In this document: one piece after another, positions 1 through 9,059 of the stretch | Layout of the letters: each line of letters starts with the position of its first letter | Position numbering within the stretch: the stretch's first letter is position 1 | NCBI GenBank assembly: GCA_027491195.1 | Contig: JAIXWQ010000008.1 | Span: forward strand, 248,001-312,000 | From: Cytophagaceae bacterium | Lineage (GTDB): Bacteria > Bacteroidota > Bacteroidia > Cytophagales > Spirosomataceae | Length of the DNA stretch: 64,000 nt | Reading direction: 5' to 3' | Translations under genes and position numbers: made by a program | Notes under the pieces: generated by a model | Database searches by the model: none | Told to the model about the DNA's origin: nothing | What the model saw: the letters and a program-made list of their open reading frames with translations, nothing else

Positions 1-1
1 A

Positions 2-604
2 AAAAATATGGGCTTAAGTTCACTGGGCTTAGCCGTTTTCAATCCCGATGAAAAAGCGATTGAGAATTTAGAATTAGGAAAAGTTCCGGTTAAAAGACCG
101 AATGGGCGTACGCAAGAGGAAGCAGAACAAGAAGCCGCACTAAAAGCGGAAATATTCTTGAATGCGCACGAATTAGCGACCATTACGATCCTATCTGATA
201 TCATAATCCCAGCGGACAAAAAATCTGGCAGTGCCTCTCAATCAGGCGTAACCGCCTTCATCGAGTTTATCGTGAAGGACAAACCTGAATTTAAGACGCC
301 GATGCGCGGTGGATTACGTTGGTTAGATGTCGAATCAAACAAACGATTCCAGAAAAATTTCACCGAATTAACTCCCGCTCAACGCATTAATATCGTAGAC
401 GATATCGCGTATCCGGGAAAAACACCAAAGCATTTAACGCAAGGTGAGTCGTTTTTCACCTTGATGCGTAATTTGACAGCAACAGGTTTCTATACCTCGA
501 AAATAGGTATAGCAGACTTAGAGTACCAAGGAAATACGCCGAACCAATGGAATGGCGTTCCAGATGAAGTTTTAAAACAATACGGTTTGAGTTATGACGC
601 CTAA
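2..604 (+). CDS. Gluconate 2-dehydrogenase subunit 3 family protein (5' partial)
   Basis: The translated sequence resembles the small third subunit of membrane gluconate 2-dehydrogenase-type complexes, which in Bacteroidota usually accompanies a GMC-family FAD oxidoreductase. The first ATG (position 8) is followed directly by a short hydrophobic stretch (MGLSSLGLAVF), and the frame stays open to the window edge. That looks like the end of a twin-arginine signal whose Arg-Arg part lies upstream, so I treat the gene as truncated at its 5' end. The body has the family's helical pattern, with an ILSDIIIPAD segment and a C-terminal region rich in Gly, Asn and Trp. It overlaps pgeF by 11 bp. No GMC partner lies downstream, so the partner must be upstream or elsewhere. 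Family assignment is by recognition only. Confidence 0.8.
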   Translation, partial: KNMGLSSLGLAVFNPDEKAIENLELGKVPVKRPNGRTQEEAEQEAALKAEIFLNAHELATITILSDIIIPADKKSGSASQSGVTAFIEFIVKDKPEFKTPMRGGLRWLDVESNKRFQKNFTELTPAQRINIVDDIAYPGKTPKHLTQGESFFTLMRNLTATGFYTSKIGIADLEYQGNTPNQWNGVPDEVLKQYGLSYDA

Positions 605-1337
605 TCGTGTCGCCAGACCCCGTATTTTTCAATCCATTCCAAACCTCGTGGCGGGTGTTAGCACCCGCCACGGAGGTGTAAGTGAAGCACCTTATTCTTC
701 CTTAAATTTAGGAGTACACACAGATGATTCACCCGAAATCATCGAACAAAATCTTTCCATTTTCTGCGCTGACTTAGGCATTTCTCCTAGCGATTTAGCG
801 CGATCCTACCAGGTCCATGGGGATAAAATTTGGGTGACAGGTCGTCCAGGATATCAATCAGGCTTCGATGCGATGGTTTCCGTACAGCCAGGCGTTTTTG
901 CTGGCGTTGGAATCGCGGATTGCACACCCATATTACTGGCTGATCCGGTTACTCGCGTTTGCGCGGCAATACATGCGGGTTGGAAAGGTACGGTGGCTGG
1001 AATCGTGGAAAAAACAGCGTTACGGATGATTGAAAATAGAGGATCGAATCCAGCTGATATATTGGCCTACATAGGCCCCTGCATTAGTCAAGCTCATTTC
1101 GAAGTGGGCGATGAAGTAGCGGCACATTTTGCGGAGGAATTTAAAATCCAAAAAGGCAGCAAATGGCACGTGGATTTAAAAGCGGCTAATGCGGCACAAT
1201 TAATAAAACTTGGAATCAATCAAATTGAAATAGACACAGCCTGCACCGTCGAAAATAATGCCGATTATTTTTCTCACCGAAAAGAAGCGGGAACTACGGG
1301 CAGAATGTTAGCCCTAATTGGATTTCAAGTTGCGTAA
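594..1337 (+). CDS. pgeF: Peptidoglycan editing factor PgeF (multi-copper polyphenol oxidoreductase fold, YfiH/YlmD family)
   Basis: This is a full-length 247-residue YfiH/YlmD-type protein. The family has been described as laccase-like, as a purine nucleoside phosphorylase, and in E. coli as a peptidoglycan editing factor that removes wrongly incorporated Ser in muropeptides. The metal or active-site residues are in place: His75 in QVHGD, Cys110 in ADCTP and His127 in HAGWKG, followed by the IGPCI motif. It has no signal peptide, so it is cytoplasmic. The ATG lies inside the last codons of the upstream gene (11-bp overlap), which suggests translational coupling. Its 3' end overlaps the convergent gene at 1314 by 24 bp. 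Family assignment is very secure; the physiological substrate is less so. Confidence 0.93.
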   Translation: MTPNRVARPRIFQSIPNLVAGVSTRHGGVSEAPYSSLNLGVHTDDSPEIIEQNLSIFCADLGISPSDLARSYQVHGDKIWVTGRPGYQSGFDAMVSVQPGVFAGVGIADCTPILLADPVTRVCAAIHAGWKGTVAGIVEKTALRMIENRGSNPADILAYIGPCISQAHFEVGDEVAAHFAEEFKIQKGSKWHVDLKAANAAQLIKLGINQIEIDTACTVENNADYFSHRKEAGTTGRMLALIGFQVA

Positions 1338-2030
1338 AAACAATTGGCGATTGATATTTTCCTTCGGAAGTAATTCGTAGGCTTTTTGGTAATCCTTACG
1401 CTTCAAATCCCCATTTTTCACGGATTTAATAAAATTAATCCACGCAAATGGATTCGTCAAAGCCAACATAGGGCTGCTAAAAAAATTCTTATTCGCTTGA
1501 GATGAAATCATCATATCCGAGAAATTCCTAAAATTAGATGATGCTCCCATACCCGCCTGCATCGCAAACACATTTAATTTAGACTGCTCCAGGTTATCTC
1601 GTGCATTATCTCGCTCTTTCTTATTGCGTAATTCCATCGCTAAAAAGGCCTGCTTAAACTCCTCTTCGCTTGAATGAGGGAACACCTTCACATCGCGCAA
1701 CATCGTGGTCATCTCTTCCATCGGAATGATTACCTGGTGCACTAATTCGGTATCACGCGGAACGATATAGTACTTTTTCTTGTAGCCGATGTACGAAATC
1801 ACTAGGCTATCCCCCGGAAAAACATACATGTCCACTTGACCGAAATTATCACTCAGGGCACCGCGACCAGCTTGTGGATTAAAAATATAGGCCAAAGGAA
1901 GGAACTCCGCATTCGATGATGCCACCACACGTCCTTGGAATAAGACCGTTTTGTCTTGTCCTTGTGAGAAGGCTGTCCAAGATAGGAGACTCAGCACTAC
2001 TATTCCCAGAAATCGCATCGCATGTTTCAT
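1314..2030 (-). CDS. Exported CarboxypepD_reg-like domain protein, function unknown
   Basis: This 238-residue protein begins with a clear Sec signal peptide (about residues 1-22, ending near AFSQ). A carboxypeptidase-regulatory-like beta-sandwich follows at about residues 28-105, recognisable from the GRV...LPLAYIFN...GALSDNFGQ...VISYIGYKK pattern common in Bacteroidota outer-membrane proteins. The second half is charged and helical, with no barrel and no plug domain, so it is not a TonB receptor. It is probably periplasmic or surface associated. The gene is convergent with pgeF, overlapping it by 24 bp, and lies 56 bp downstream of cdsA on the same strand. I do not recognise a specific function. 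Confidence 0.75.
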   Translation of the reverse strand: MKHAMRFLGIVVLSLLSWTAFSQGQDKTVLFQGRVVASSNAEFLPLAYIFNPQAGRGALSDNFGQVDMYVFPGDSLVISYIGYKKKYYIVPRDTELVHQVIIPMEEMTTMLRDVKVFPHSSEEEFKQAFLAMELRNKKERDNARDNLEQSKLNVFAMQAGMGASSNFRNFSDMMISSQANKNFFSSPMLALTNPFAWINFIKSVKNGDLKRKDYQKAYELLPKENINRQLFLRNLKSN

Positions 2031-2086
2031 TTCGAAACCGAAGTTATAAAAAAATAAATTTCACCCATGTTAAAGCCTGTTAAAGC

Positions 2087-2926
2087 TTAGTGTTTGGGGA
2101 ATAATTTCAAGAACGTAATGATGAAAGGAATTGATAATAGTAAGCCATCGAATCGATCCAAAAAGCCCCCATGACCTGGAATCGTATCTGCTGAATCTTT
2201 GATATTTATACTGCGCTTGAATAAAGACTCCACTAAATCGCCGTATGTTCCTGCCACCACAATAATCACACCGATTCCAAACCATTGCCATGACTCAAAA
2301 TTGGTGTAATAAATAGACAAGACATAGGCCACAATCATCGCAGCAATCAAACCACCGATACTTCCCTCCCAAGATTTCTTAGGGGAAACACGTTCGAACA
2401 GTTTCGTTTTACCAAACTTCGTCCCCGCAAAATAGGCCCCTGAATCACTCGCCCACAACAAGAAAAGGCAACCTAGGACGATTTGGGGATCATAGGTTTC
2501 GTTTTGGATAAAGGCTAAAACAGTTAATAAGGCAAAAGGCAAGGCCACATAAATAATACCAAGGAAGGTATAGGCGATGTTTTTGAAGGGTTTTTCATCA
2601 TTTGCCTTGTACAACTTGATGAAGAAAATGAGCGCCAATAAGGGCGAAAGGATATAATAATTCGAATAAGCGATCTCCCCTTTTTCGATAAAAAAGGTCA
2701 ATAAATGAAGGACTACTCCGCAAAATGTCCCATAAAAAGTAAGGGGTAAATTGTCACTAATGCTACCCACTAATTTATAAAACTCTAACTGCGCCGCTAC
2801 TCCGATTAAGAGAAATAAACCCAAAAAGGTATAATCGCTAAACAGCACACAAAATAGCAAAAACGGTACCGCCACGATGGCTGCGATCACGCGTTGTTGC
2901 AAATTAGACATCTCTCTTAAACCCAT
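2087..2926 (-). CDS. cdsA: Phosphatidate cytidylyltransferase
   Basis: CdsA makes CDP-diacylglycerol from phosphatidic acid and CTP at the inner membrane, the branch point for phospholipid head groups. The full family signature is visible near the C-terminus: SLFKR, four residues, then KDSADTIPGHGG and FLDRFD. The rest is a run of about seven or eight hydrophobic segments, and the length of 279 residues is normal. An ATG five codons in (2911) is an equally plausible start, because MSNLQQR is the more typical N-terminus. It lies 4 bp downstream of the CPBP protease gene on the same strand, so the two are probably co-transcribed. The assignment is secure. Confidence 0.95.
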   Translation of the reverse strand: MGLREMSNLQQRVIAAIVAVPFLLFCVLFSDYTFLGLFLLIGVAAQLEFYKLVGSISDNLPLTFYGTFCGVVLHLLTFFIEKGEIAYSNYYILSPLLALIFFIKLYKANDEKPFKNIAYTFLGIIYVALPFALLTVLAFIQNETYDPQIVLGCLFLLWASDSGAYFAGTKFGKTKLFERVSPKKSWEGSIGGLIAAMIVAYVLSIYYTNFESWQWFGIGVIIVVAGTYGDLVESLFKRSINIKDSADTIPGHGGFLDRFDGLLLSIPFIITFLKLFPKH

Positions 2927-2930
2927 ATTG

Positions 2931-3881
2931 TTATTTTTCTAAACGCATGCCGTGTAAACGGCGAATATAAAATACCACTAAAGCAGCCGAAATGACAACG
3001 GACCACCAAGGAGTTATTTCTCCTAGTTTCTCCGGATCAACGGCTATTTGCTTTTGCTGGTACATATATTGCATCGTCAGCGTCCAACCATTATTAAATA
3101 AATGCGCCACAATTGGAATCCAAATGTTGCGATTCCACACATATAAATACCCAAAAAAGGCGCCTAAAAAGAGACGTGGAAAGAATCCGAAAAATTGAAA
3201 ATGAATAAAACTAAAAATACCCGCAGACAACCAAATTGCCACGTGGTGATTTCCAATATAGCGTTCAAATAATGATTGCAACACCCCTCTGAAGAATAAT
3301 TCCTCCCCTAAAGCAGCTAAACCTGCAATCACCGCAAGCCCAATCGCAAAGTCCATCGGACTGTGGAAGTCCACTAAAAACTTCGTTAATTCTGCTAATT
3401 GAGTCTCCGATGCCCGCATCCACTTCTCCGTTTCCTCAAATCCAGCCGGCAACACAAGGGATTCGTTCCATTGAATTAGGTACTCCAAGAACGGCATTCC
3501 CACTAAAATCGTAATAATAGACCAAAGAAAAATACGGTAATCGGGTGTAGGACCCTCCGACAGGGAATTTAAATCGCGCTTTTCTGACCAACGCAAATAG
3601 GCCCAAGAACTCGCTACGAAGGTAAAAAGAGCCGAAAACCATTGCAAGGCCATCATAGCTCTGAAAGCGCCCTCGTAACTTTGGGGGTGTGCCATGAAAT
3701 CCAAGACCGATTTCTGAAATTGATTGACATCCTGCGTAGGAAAACCAATAATTAATACCACGGATAAAAGACCGATGAATTGGCCAATAAACCCTCCCAA
3801 AAGGAAAAATCCGAATAAAATTAAAATTTTGGACAGCAATCCCACGTAACGTTCGGGGCCCTGAAAATTGTTATCTACCAT
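2931..3881 (-). CDS. CPBP family intramembrane metalloprotease
   Basis: This 316-residue polytopic membrane protein carries the CPBP (CAAX protease and bacteriocin-processing, Abi) domain in its second half. The conserved residues are Glu193-Glu194 and Arg198 in GEELFFRG, His227 in FSFIHF, and His260 with Asn263/Asn264 in VAHLFNN. This is the set expected for a glutamate-type intramembrane protease of the Rce1 family. About eight hydrophobic segments are visible. The physiological substrate cannot be read from the sequence. The gene is divergent from dusB across a 33-bp gap and is followed 4 bp later by cdsA. Confidence 0.9.
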   Translation of the reverse strand: MVDNNFQGPERYVGLLSKILILFGFFLLGGFIGQFIGLLSVVLIIGFPTQDVNQFQKSVLDFMAHPQSYEGAFRAMMALQWFSALFTFVASSWAYLRWSEKRDLNSLSEGPTPDYRIFLWSIITILVGMPFLEYLIQWNESLVLPAGFEETEKWMRASETQLAELTKFLVDFHSPMDFAIGLAVIAGLAALGEELFFRGVLQSLFERYIGNHHVAIWLSAGIFSFIHFQFFGFFPRLFLGAFFGYLYVWNRNIWIPIVAHLFNNGWTLTMQYMYQQKQIAVDPEKLGEITPWWSVVISAALVVFYIRRLHGMRLEK

Positions 3882-3887
3882 AATGCT

Positions 3888-3899
3888 CGTAAATTTACG
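3888..3899. promoter_or_regulatory. Perfect 12-bp palindrome between divergent CPBP protease and dusB genes
   Basis: CGTAAATTTACG is a perfect palindrome in the 33-bp gap between the start codons at 3881 (minus) and 3915 (plus). Each strand contains TAAATTTA, one base away from the TAnnTTTG -7 element, so it may be a shared core promoter or an operator. The element is short, and its role is inference. Confidence 0.3.
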
Positions 3900-3914
3900 G
3901 AATTTTTAATCAGA

Positions 3915-4910
3915 ATGGTAAAGATAGGTAACATCGAGCTAGGCTCATTCCCATTACTTTTAGCCCCTATGGAGGACGTTTCAGATCCGCCTTTCCGTGC
4001 GGTCTGTAAGGCGAACGGGGCTGATTTGATGTATACAGAGTTTATTTCTTCGGAAGGCCTCATTCGAGATGCGGCGAAGAGCGTGCAAAAGCTCGATATA
4101 TTTGAATACGAAAGACCGATTGGCATTCAACTTTTTGGAAGTTCTATCGAAACGATGGCTGCCTGTGCAGAAATTGCCACCAAGGCGGGCCCCGACTTAA
4201 TCGACATCAATTACGGTTGCCCCGTGAAACAAGTGGCCTGCAAAGGCGCTGGAGCTGCTTTACTGCAGGATATCCCTAAAATGGTTTCGATGACCAAAGC
4301 AGTGGTTGATTCCACTCACTTGCCAGTAACCGTAAAAACGCGTTTAGGCTGGGATGATTCTACGAAAAATATTGAGGACGTGGCAGAACGCCTCCAAGAT
4401 ATCGGTATTCAGGCTTTGACTATTCATGGCAGAACCCGCGTGCAGATGTACAAGGGAGCTGCGGATTGGGAATTGATATCGAAAGTAAAGAATAATCCAC
4501 GGATTAAGATTCCGATTTTTGGCAATGGCGACATTGATTCGCCGGAGAAAGCGAAAGAATACCGCGATCGCTATGAAGTGGATGGCATCATGATAGGCCG
4601 CGCTTCGATTGGATATCCTTGGATTTTCAACGAGATAAAACATTATTTAACTACTGGAGAGCACTTAGCCCCTCCTACCTTGCAACAACGCTTGCAGGTT
4701 TGTTTAGATCACCTCGATTTCTCCATCCGCTGGAAGGGAAATCACGGGGGCATCGTCGAAATGAGACGGCATTATGCGAATTATTTCCGCGGAATGGATC
4801 ATTTCAAACCGTTTAGAACCCGCTTAGTTACTACCTACGAATTTGAGGAGATCAAAGAGATCCTGAATGAAATCTCAGCGCATTACGCTGGAGAACCCTT
4901 ACCAGCCTAA
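3915..4910 (+). CDS. dusB: tRNA dihydrouridine synthase, DusB type
   Basis: This FMN-dependent TIM-barrel enzyme reduces specific uridines in the tRNA D-loop using NADPH. The N-terminal LAPMEDVSDPPFR motif and the active-site cysteine Cys102 in INYGCPVK are present, as are the TVKTRLGW and IHGRTR motifs. The phosphate-binding GNGDI and MIGRA motifs follow, then the small helical C-terminal domain. The length of 331 residues is normal for DusB/NifR3. Its stop codon overlaps the start of the EamA gene by one base (TAATG), so the two form an operon. The Dus class is secure; the B subtype is by overall similarity. Confidence 0.94.
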   Translation: MVKIGNIELGSFPLLLAPMEDVSDPPFRAVCKANGADLMYTEFISSEGLIRDAAKSVQKLDIFEYERPIGIQLFGSSIETMAACAEIATKAGPDLIDINYGCPVKQVACKGAGAALLQDIPKMVSMTKAVVDSTHLPVTVKTRLGWDDSTKNIEDVAERLQDIGIQALTIHGRTRVQMYKGAADWELISKVKNNPRIKIPIFGNGDIDSPEKAKEYRDRYEVDGIMIGRASIGYPWIFNEIKHYLTTGEHLAPPTLQQRLQVCLDHLDFSIRWKGNHGGIVEMRRHYANYFRGMDHFKPFRTRLVTTYEFEEIKEILNEISAHYAGEPLPA

Positions 4911-5785
4911 TGGAAAACAAACAAAAATCCCCCGTATTACTAGTCATTTTAGCCTTTGTGGCTCTTTCCTTGATTTGGGGTAGCTCCTTTATTTTAGTGA
5001 AGAAAAGTTTAGTCTATTATAGCTCTCCTCAAGTGGGTGCATTGCGCATTTTTGCAGCCTTTATCTTCTTTATTCCGGTGTTTTTAAAACAAAGACACGA
5101 GGTGAAAAAAGAACATTGGAAGAGCTTTTTGTTAGCTGGCTTGACGGGTAATTTATTGCCGGCTATCCTCTTTTCTATCGCGGGAAAGCACTTAACTTCT
5201 GCCTTGTCCGGCATGTTGAACGCCTTTACACCTTTGTTTACGCTAATCGTAGGAATTTTATTATTCAAACAAGGCTTTCAATGGCGTCAAATACTGGGTA
5301 TTGTCTTAGGTATCGCTGGCTGTTTTGGCTTAATCGTGGGTGGCGAAGGATTCCATATCGATTTTAATTACCATGCGCTTTGGGTGGTATTAGCCACCTT
5401 CTTGTATGGTATTAATTTACATATCATTAAGACCAAATTATCCGGGTTAAATCCTTTCACTTCTACCTCGGGTATATTTATGGCGATTGGACCTCTATCG
5501 CTGATTTTATTAGGCTCCACTGGATTTTTTGCTCAACCCATTGAATGGTGGCCCTTTTTAGCGGCTTGTTCTTTGGGCGTTTTCGGCTCCGCGATTGCCA
5601 TGGTCTTGTTCAATCAGTTGATCAAATGGACCAATGCCATTGTCGCTAGTTCCGTGACCTACATCATTCCAATTGTGGCCGTAGGCTGGGGCGTTTTTGA
5701 CGGCGAACAAGTCTACCTTTCGCAATTTATTGCGATGATCGTCCTGCTCATTGGAGTGTATGAAATCAACCGATCAAAGGCTTGA
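4910..5785 (+). CDS. EamA/DMT superfamily membrane transporter
   Basis: This 291-residue protein consists almost entirely of about ten hydrophobic helices, arranged as two EamA repeats (about 10-145 and 155-288). Both repeats begin with the family pattern; the first contains SLIWGSSFILVKKSL. Drug/metabolite transporters export small molecules such as amino acids or nucleotides, but the substrate cannot be inferred here. The ATG overlaps the dusB stop codon, indicating translational coupling, and the 3' end overlaps the convergent GH43 gene by 12 bp. Confidence 0.9.
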   Translation: MENKQKSPVLLVILAFVALSLIWGSSFILVKKSLVYYSSPQVGALRIFAAFIFFIPVFLKQRHEVKKEHWKSFLLAGLTGNLLPAILFSIAGKHLTSALSGMLNAFTPLFTLIVGILLFKQGFQWRQILGIVLGIAGCFGLIVGGEGFHIDFNYHALWVVLATFLYGINLHIIKTKLSGLNPFTSTSGIFMAIGPLSLILLGSTGFFAQPIEWWPFLAACSLGVFGSAIAMVLFNQLIKWTNAIVASSVTYIIPIVAVGWGVFDGEQVYLSQFIAMIVLLIGVYEINRSKA

Positions 5786-7549
5786 TTTTGATTCAATCAT
5801 TGGCCCACGAGTTCCTATGCCATTTTCATTGAAGGCTTCTATTTGGAAATAATAGGTCTTTCCTCGGTCCATGGATTTGAAATAATACTCATTACTCCCA
5901 AAAACCTGCACCGACGTGTACATTTTATCGGGGGCAATTCCAGAGTAAATAACGTAACCGGTTGCTTTGGGATCATGTCCCCACTTTAACCACGCACTTC
6001 GAGAATCGTGCTCCCCGCGCAATACCAATAGATCCTTGATGACACCTGGTTTTGCTCCATGGCCAAAACCAAAAGCACGAATCCCCGAAATCGCGAATTT
6101 ACCTGCGGCCATATGGTGATTCACCAATTTTAAGTACCGCACCTCCACCGAATGTGGAAGCTCTACATAATCATGCGGGATATCTGTCTTGTTTTTAGAC
6201 TTATCGATAATCAGCTGCCAGTTTTTACCATCCTTACTTCCGAACACCTGGTATTGGTGGTAAATCCCATTCATCTTTCCTAAAAAACTTGAATCCACAT
6301 CTTGATCCGCGTAATTTATTTGCAAGGCCTTCAAGGTTGAGACCTCACCAAGATCTGTTTCAATAAACTCGCCCTTTTTATTCGAAGCTGCAGACCAATA
6401 GGTCTTCATCTGCTCATCCACCGCAAAATTTGCCGAATAACCCGGCAAACTAGAGGAGACGCGCACCGGTTTATTGTAATTCAACAGCATCCAACCCGTA
6501 AATAATTCAGAAGGAACATCGACTTTTTTCGTCGGCATTCGATGCGGATAATCCCCATAAGCCGTGTTTGTATAAAGGATACCGTCTTTATCAAAATAGG
6601 TAGGCCAAAGCCCCAGACGACGCTCAAAACTATTCTTCACCGCAATCGTAATCGTAGACACATGCCACCAATTGCCAAACTCTCCCTCAAAAGTCGCCCC
6701 ATGCCCAGCCCCGCGCGTAAATCCGCCTGGTTTAAATGAGAATGGATTATGTGACTGATACGTAAATGGCCCCATTGGATGATCTGAGGTATACACCCCA
6801 TCTCCATAGGCTGAGAACTCGGTCCCTGGCGCCCCATATTGCAAATAATATTTGCCCTTGTACTTATTCATCCAGGCCCCTTCCATGAACGGTTTTAAGA
6901 ACGTATTGTCTTGGTATTCTCCAAAACGCTCCCATCCATGCACCTCATCATTCAGCTTAATCAAATCTTTGCGTTCACCTATCGGTTGCAGCGTTTTGCG
7001 ATCTAATTCCTGACCATACATCGGGTAAAAATTGCTCGACCCGTGGTATAAATACAAACGGTTATCATCGTCTAAAAAGAAAGCCGGATCCCAAGCTCCA
7101 GCAGTGAAGGCGTGAACGGCCTCTTTCCAAGTGTCTGTTTCTGGTTTTTGGGAATACCAAAGCGTAAAATCCTTCGCATAGGTCGAACCAATGACTAATA
7201 AGCTATCGCCTAGGGTGAGTGTAGCTGGTGCACACAATTCATCATAGACCTTGTGGTAGGGTTGTAAAAAACGGCGCGAAACGAAGTTCCATTTTAGCAT
7301 GTCCTTGCTCCACCAATAGCCCCACTGATTCGTTGAAAACAGATAATACTTCCCCTGAAAGTAGGAGATAACGGGGTCCGCAGTGGCTCTGTGACGCCCT
7401 TGTTCAGAGAAATTGGGAATGGGTGTAAACCCATAATCCAAGTTCATGGGATTGCAATAAGTGGAGGTTGTTTGTGCTGAAATGTTTTGCGCGGGAACCG
7501 AAAATGCAAAAGACAAAATAAAAAGCAAAAATGCTGGAACAATTTTCAT
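5774..7549 (-). CDS. Secreted family 43 glycoside hydrolase with discoidin-like and fibronectin III-like domains
   Basis: This 591-residue protein starts with a Sec signal peptide (about 1-21). A five-bladed beta-propeller of the GH43 type follows (about 30-350). The three expected acidic residues are present: Asp58 in TADPVI as base, Asp154 in AWDPAFF as pKa modulator and Glu223 in MEGAW as acid. About residues 360-500 look like an F5/8 type C (discoidin) carbohydrate-binding domain (ANFAVDEQ, TYWSAAS, RYLKLVN). The last 90 residues look like fibronectin III. Likely substrates are arabinan- or xylan-type polymers, but the specificity is not readable. It stands alone, with no SusC/SusD pair or other CAZyme beside it. 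No T9SS C-terminal sorting domain is evident. Confidence 0.9.
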   Translation of the reverse strand: MKIVPAFLLFILSFAFSVPAQNISAQTTSTYCNPMNLDYGFTPIPNFSEQGRHRATADPVISYFQGKYYLFSTNQWGYWWSKDMLKWNFVSRRFLQPYHKVYDELCAPATLTLGDSLLVIGSTYAKDFTLWYSQKPETDTWKEAVHAFTAGAWDPAFFLDDDNRLYLYHGSSNFYPMYGQELDRKTLQPIGERKDLIKLNDEVHGWERFGEYQDNTFLKPFMEGAWMNKYKGKYYLQYGAPGTEFSAYGDGVYTSDHPMGPFTYQSHNPFSFKPGGFTRGAGHGATFEGEFGNWWHVSTITIAVKNSFERRLGLWPTYFDKDGILYTNTAYGDYPHRMPTKKVDVPSELFTGWMLLNYNKPVRVSSSLPGYSANFAVDEQMKTYWSAASNKKGEFIETDLGEVSTLKALQINYADQDVDSSFLGKMNGIYHQYQVFGSKDGKNWQLIIDKSKNKTDIPHDYVELPHSVEVRYLKLVNHHMAAGKFAISGIRAFGFGHGAKPGVIKDLLVLRGEHDSRSAWLKWGHDPKATGYVIYSGIAPDKMYTSVQVFGSNEYYFKSMDRGKTYYFQIEAFNENGIGTRGPMIESKSSL

Positions 7550-7591
7550 AGTTTTGAGGTCATATAGGTGCCGGGCTTAACTGGCCATATT

Positions 7592-8287
7592 ATGGACAAA
7601 GTAAATAAATTTCAAGGAATTATTTGGGCAGTGGTGTTGATCTCTTTGTGGTCCGCTAATTTAGCCTATTGGATACAGGTCGATTTCAGCTGGTCAGACC
7701 CTTTTGTCTACCTTTCGATTCTAATACAAACCCATTTATATACGGGATTATTTATCACTTCGCACGACGCCATTCACGGGGTTGTTTACACAGAAAACCC
7801 GCGATTGAATCACGCCATTGGTCGCTTCTGCACGATTCTTTTTGCCTTTAACGATTATAGTACGTTGCGCGCAAAGCACCACCTGCACCACGCGCATGTG
7901 AATACAGAAGGAGATCCTGACGTGCACCAGGGTCCATTTTTACTGTGGTGGTTCAAATTTATTTGGCAATATGTGACCTGGAAGCAAGTGCTGGCCATGG
8001 CGATTACGTATAATGTGTTGAAAATTTGGTTCCCGATGTGGAATTTGATTTTGTTTTGGGAACTTCCTGCTATTTTGAGTACGCTGCAATTGTTCATTTT
8101 TGGGACTTACCTACCGCACCGAGGGGAACATGCGTCGGATAACAAACAGCAATCAAGAAGTCAGAGTAGAAACCATGTGTGGGCCTTTATATCTTGCTAC
8201 TTTTTCGGCTATCATTTTGAGCACCATGCGCATCCCTATTTGCCTTGGTATAAATTACCACAAGCGAAGGACGAAAGCCTTGCCTAG
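7592..8287 (+). CDS. crtW: CrtW-type beta-carotene ketolase / membrane fatty acid desaturase family
   Basis: This 231-residue membrane di-iron enzyme resembles bacterial CrtW, which adds 4-keto groups to beta-carotene or hydroxylated carotenoids and gives orange-red pigments. The histidine boxes are visible: HDAIH (58-62), HHLHHAH (96-102) and HFEHHAHP (from 208). The family's GTYLPHR motif is at 171-177, and GDPDVH follows the second box. I chose the ATG at 7592; an in-frame GTG at 7568 would add eight residues that do not resemble the family. The gene is divergent from the GH43 gene. The pyrH promoter overlaps its last codons. No other carotenoid genes lie nearby. A general fatty acid desaturase is the alternative, less likely given GTYLPHR. 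Confidence 0.82.
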   Translation: MDKVNKFQGIIWAVVLISLWSANLAYWIQVDFSWSDPFVYLSILIQTHLYTGLFITSHDAIHGVVYTENPRLNHAIGRFCTILFAFNDYSTLRAKHHLHHAHVNTEGDPDVHQGPFLLWWFKFIWQYVTWKQVLAMAITYNVLKIWFPMWNLILFWELPAILSTLQLFIFGTYLPHRGEHASDNKQQSRSQSRNHVWAFISCYFFGYHFEHHAHPYLPWYKLPQAKDESLA

Positions 8288-8309
8288 ACCTAGATTTTTC
8301 CTAAATTTG
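8280..8309 (+). promoter_or_regulatory. Bacteroidota-type promoter for pyrH-frr
   Basis: TTG (8280-8282), a 19-bp spacer and TAAATTTG (8302-8309) match the Bacteroidota sigma-A pattern TTG-N19-TAnnTTTG. Transcription should start near 8316, about 26 bases before the pyrH ATG. The -33 element lies within the last codons of the upstream ketolase gene. Confidence 0.6.
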
Positions 8310-8341
8310 CATCGCACAAAATCGACATAAACGATCCCCTC

Positions 8342-9052
8342 ATGAAAGAACCTAAATACAAACGCATTTTACTTAAACTTTCAGGCGAATCTCTTTCGAC
8401 AGATGGAGAGGTAATTGACCCAACCATTTTAGGTCAATATGCCGCTGAAATTAAAAAAGTGCATGATTTAGGCGTGGAAGTAGCGATCGTGATCGGCGGA
8501 GGAAACATCTTCCGCGGTGCGAGTGCTGCGAAAGCCGGAATCGACCGTGTGCAAGGTGATTACATGGGCATGTTAGCGACCGTAATTAACGGGATGGCTG
8601 TTCAGGCTTCTTTGGAAAAACAAGGATTATATACCCGCATGATGACTGCGATCAAGGTCGAAGCCGTTTGCGAACCATTTATCCGCCGCCGTGCAATGCG
8701 TCACTTAGAAAAAGGACGTATCGTGATCTTCGGAGCAGGAACGGGTAACCCGTATTTTACGACGGATTCAACTGCATCACTCAGAGCGATTGAAATCGAA
8801 GCAGATGTGGTTTTAAAGGGCACGCGTGTGGACGGTGTTTACACGGCTGACCCAGAAAAAGATGCGACTGCTACCCGTTATACGAATTTAAGCTTTACAG
8901 AAGCGATCTCGAAAGGGTTAAAAATCATGGATACAACGGCATTTACCTTATGCCAAGAAAATAACGTTCCCATCATCGTTTTCGACATGAACAAAGAGGG
9001 GAATTTAGCGGCCTTAGTTTCAGGTGAGGACGTAGGTACATTAATTAGCTAA
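8342..9052 (+). CDS. pyrH: UMP kinase
   Basis: PyrH phosphorylates UMP to UDP in pyrimidine nucleotide synthesis. It is a hexameric amino-acid-kinase-fold enzyme unrelated to eukaryotic UMP kinases. The 236-residue length is normal. Recognisable motifs are [11 protein letters not shown] at the N-terminus, [12 protein letters not shown], the [10 protein letters not shown] nucleotide/acceptor region, and [13 protein letters not shown] near the C-terminus. It sits 7 bp ahead of frr, the usual bacterial order, behind a well-formed promoter, and the pair ends at the terminator at 9626-9652. Confidence 0.98.
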   Translation: MKEPKYKRILLKLSGESLSTDGEVIDPTILGQYAAEIKKVHDLGVEVAIVIGGGNIFRGASAAKAGIDRVQGDYMGMLATVINGMAVQASLEKQGLYTRMMTAIKVEAVCEPFIRRRAMRHLEKGRIVIFGAGTGNPYFTTDSTASLRAIEIEADVVLKGTRVDGVYTADPEKDATATRYTNLSFTEAISKGLKIMDTTAFTLCQENNVPIIVFDMNKEGNLAALVSGEDVGTLIS

Positions 9053-9059
9053 TTGAAAA

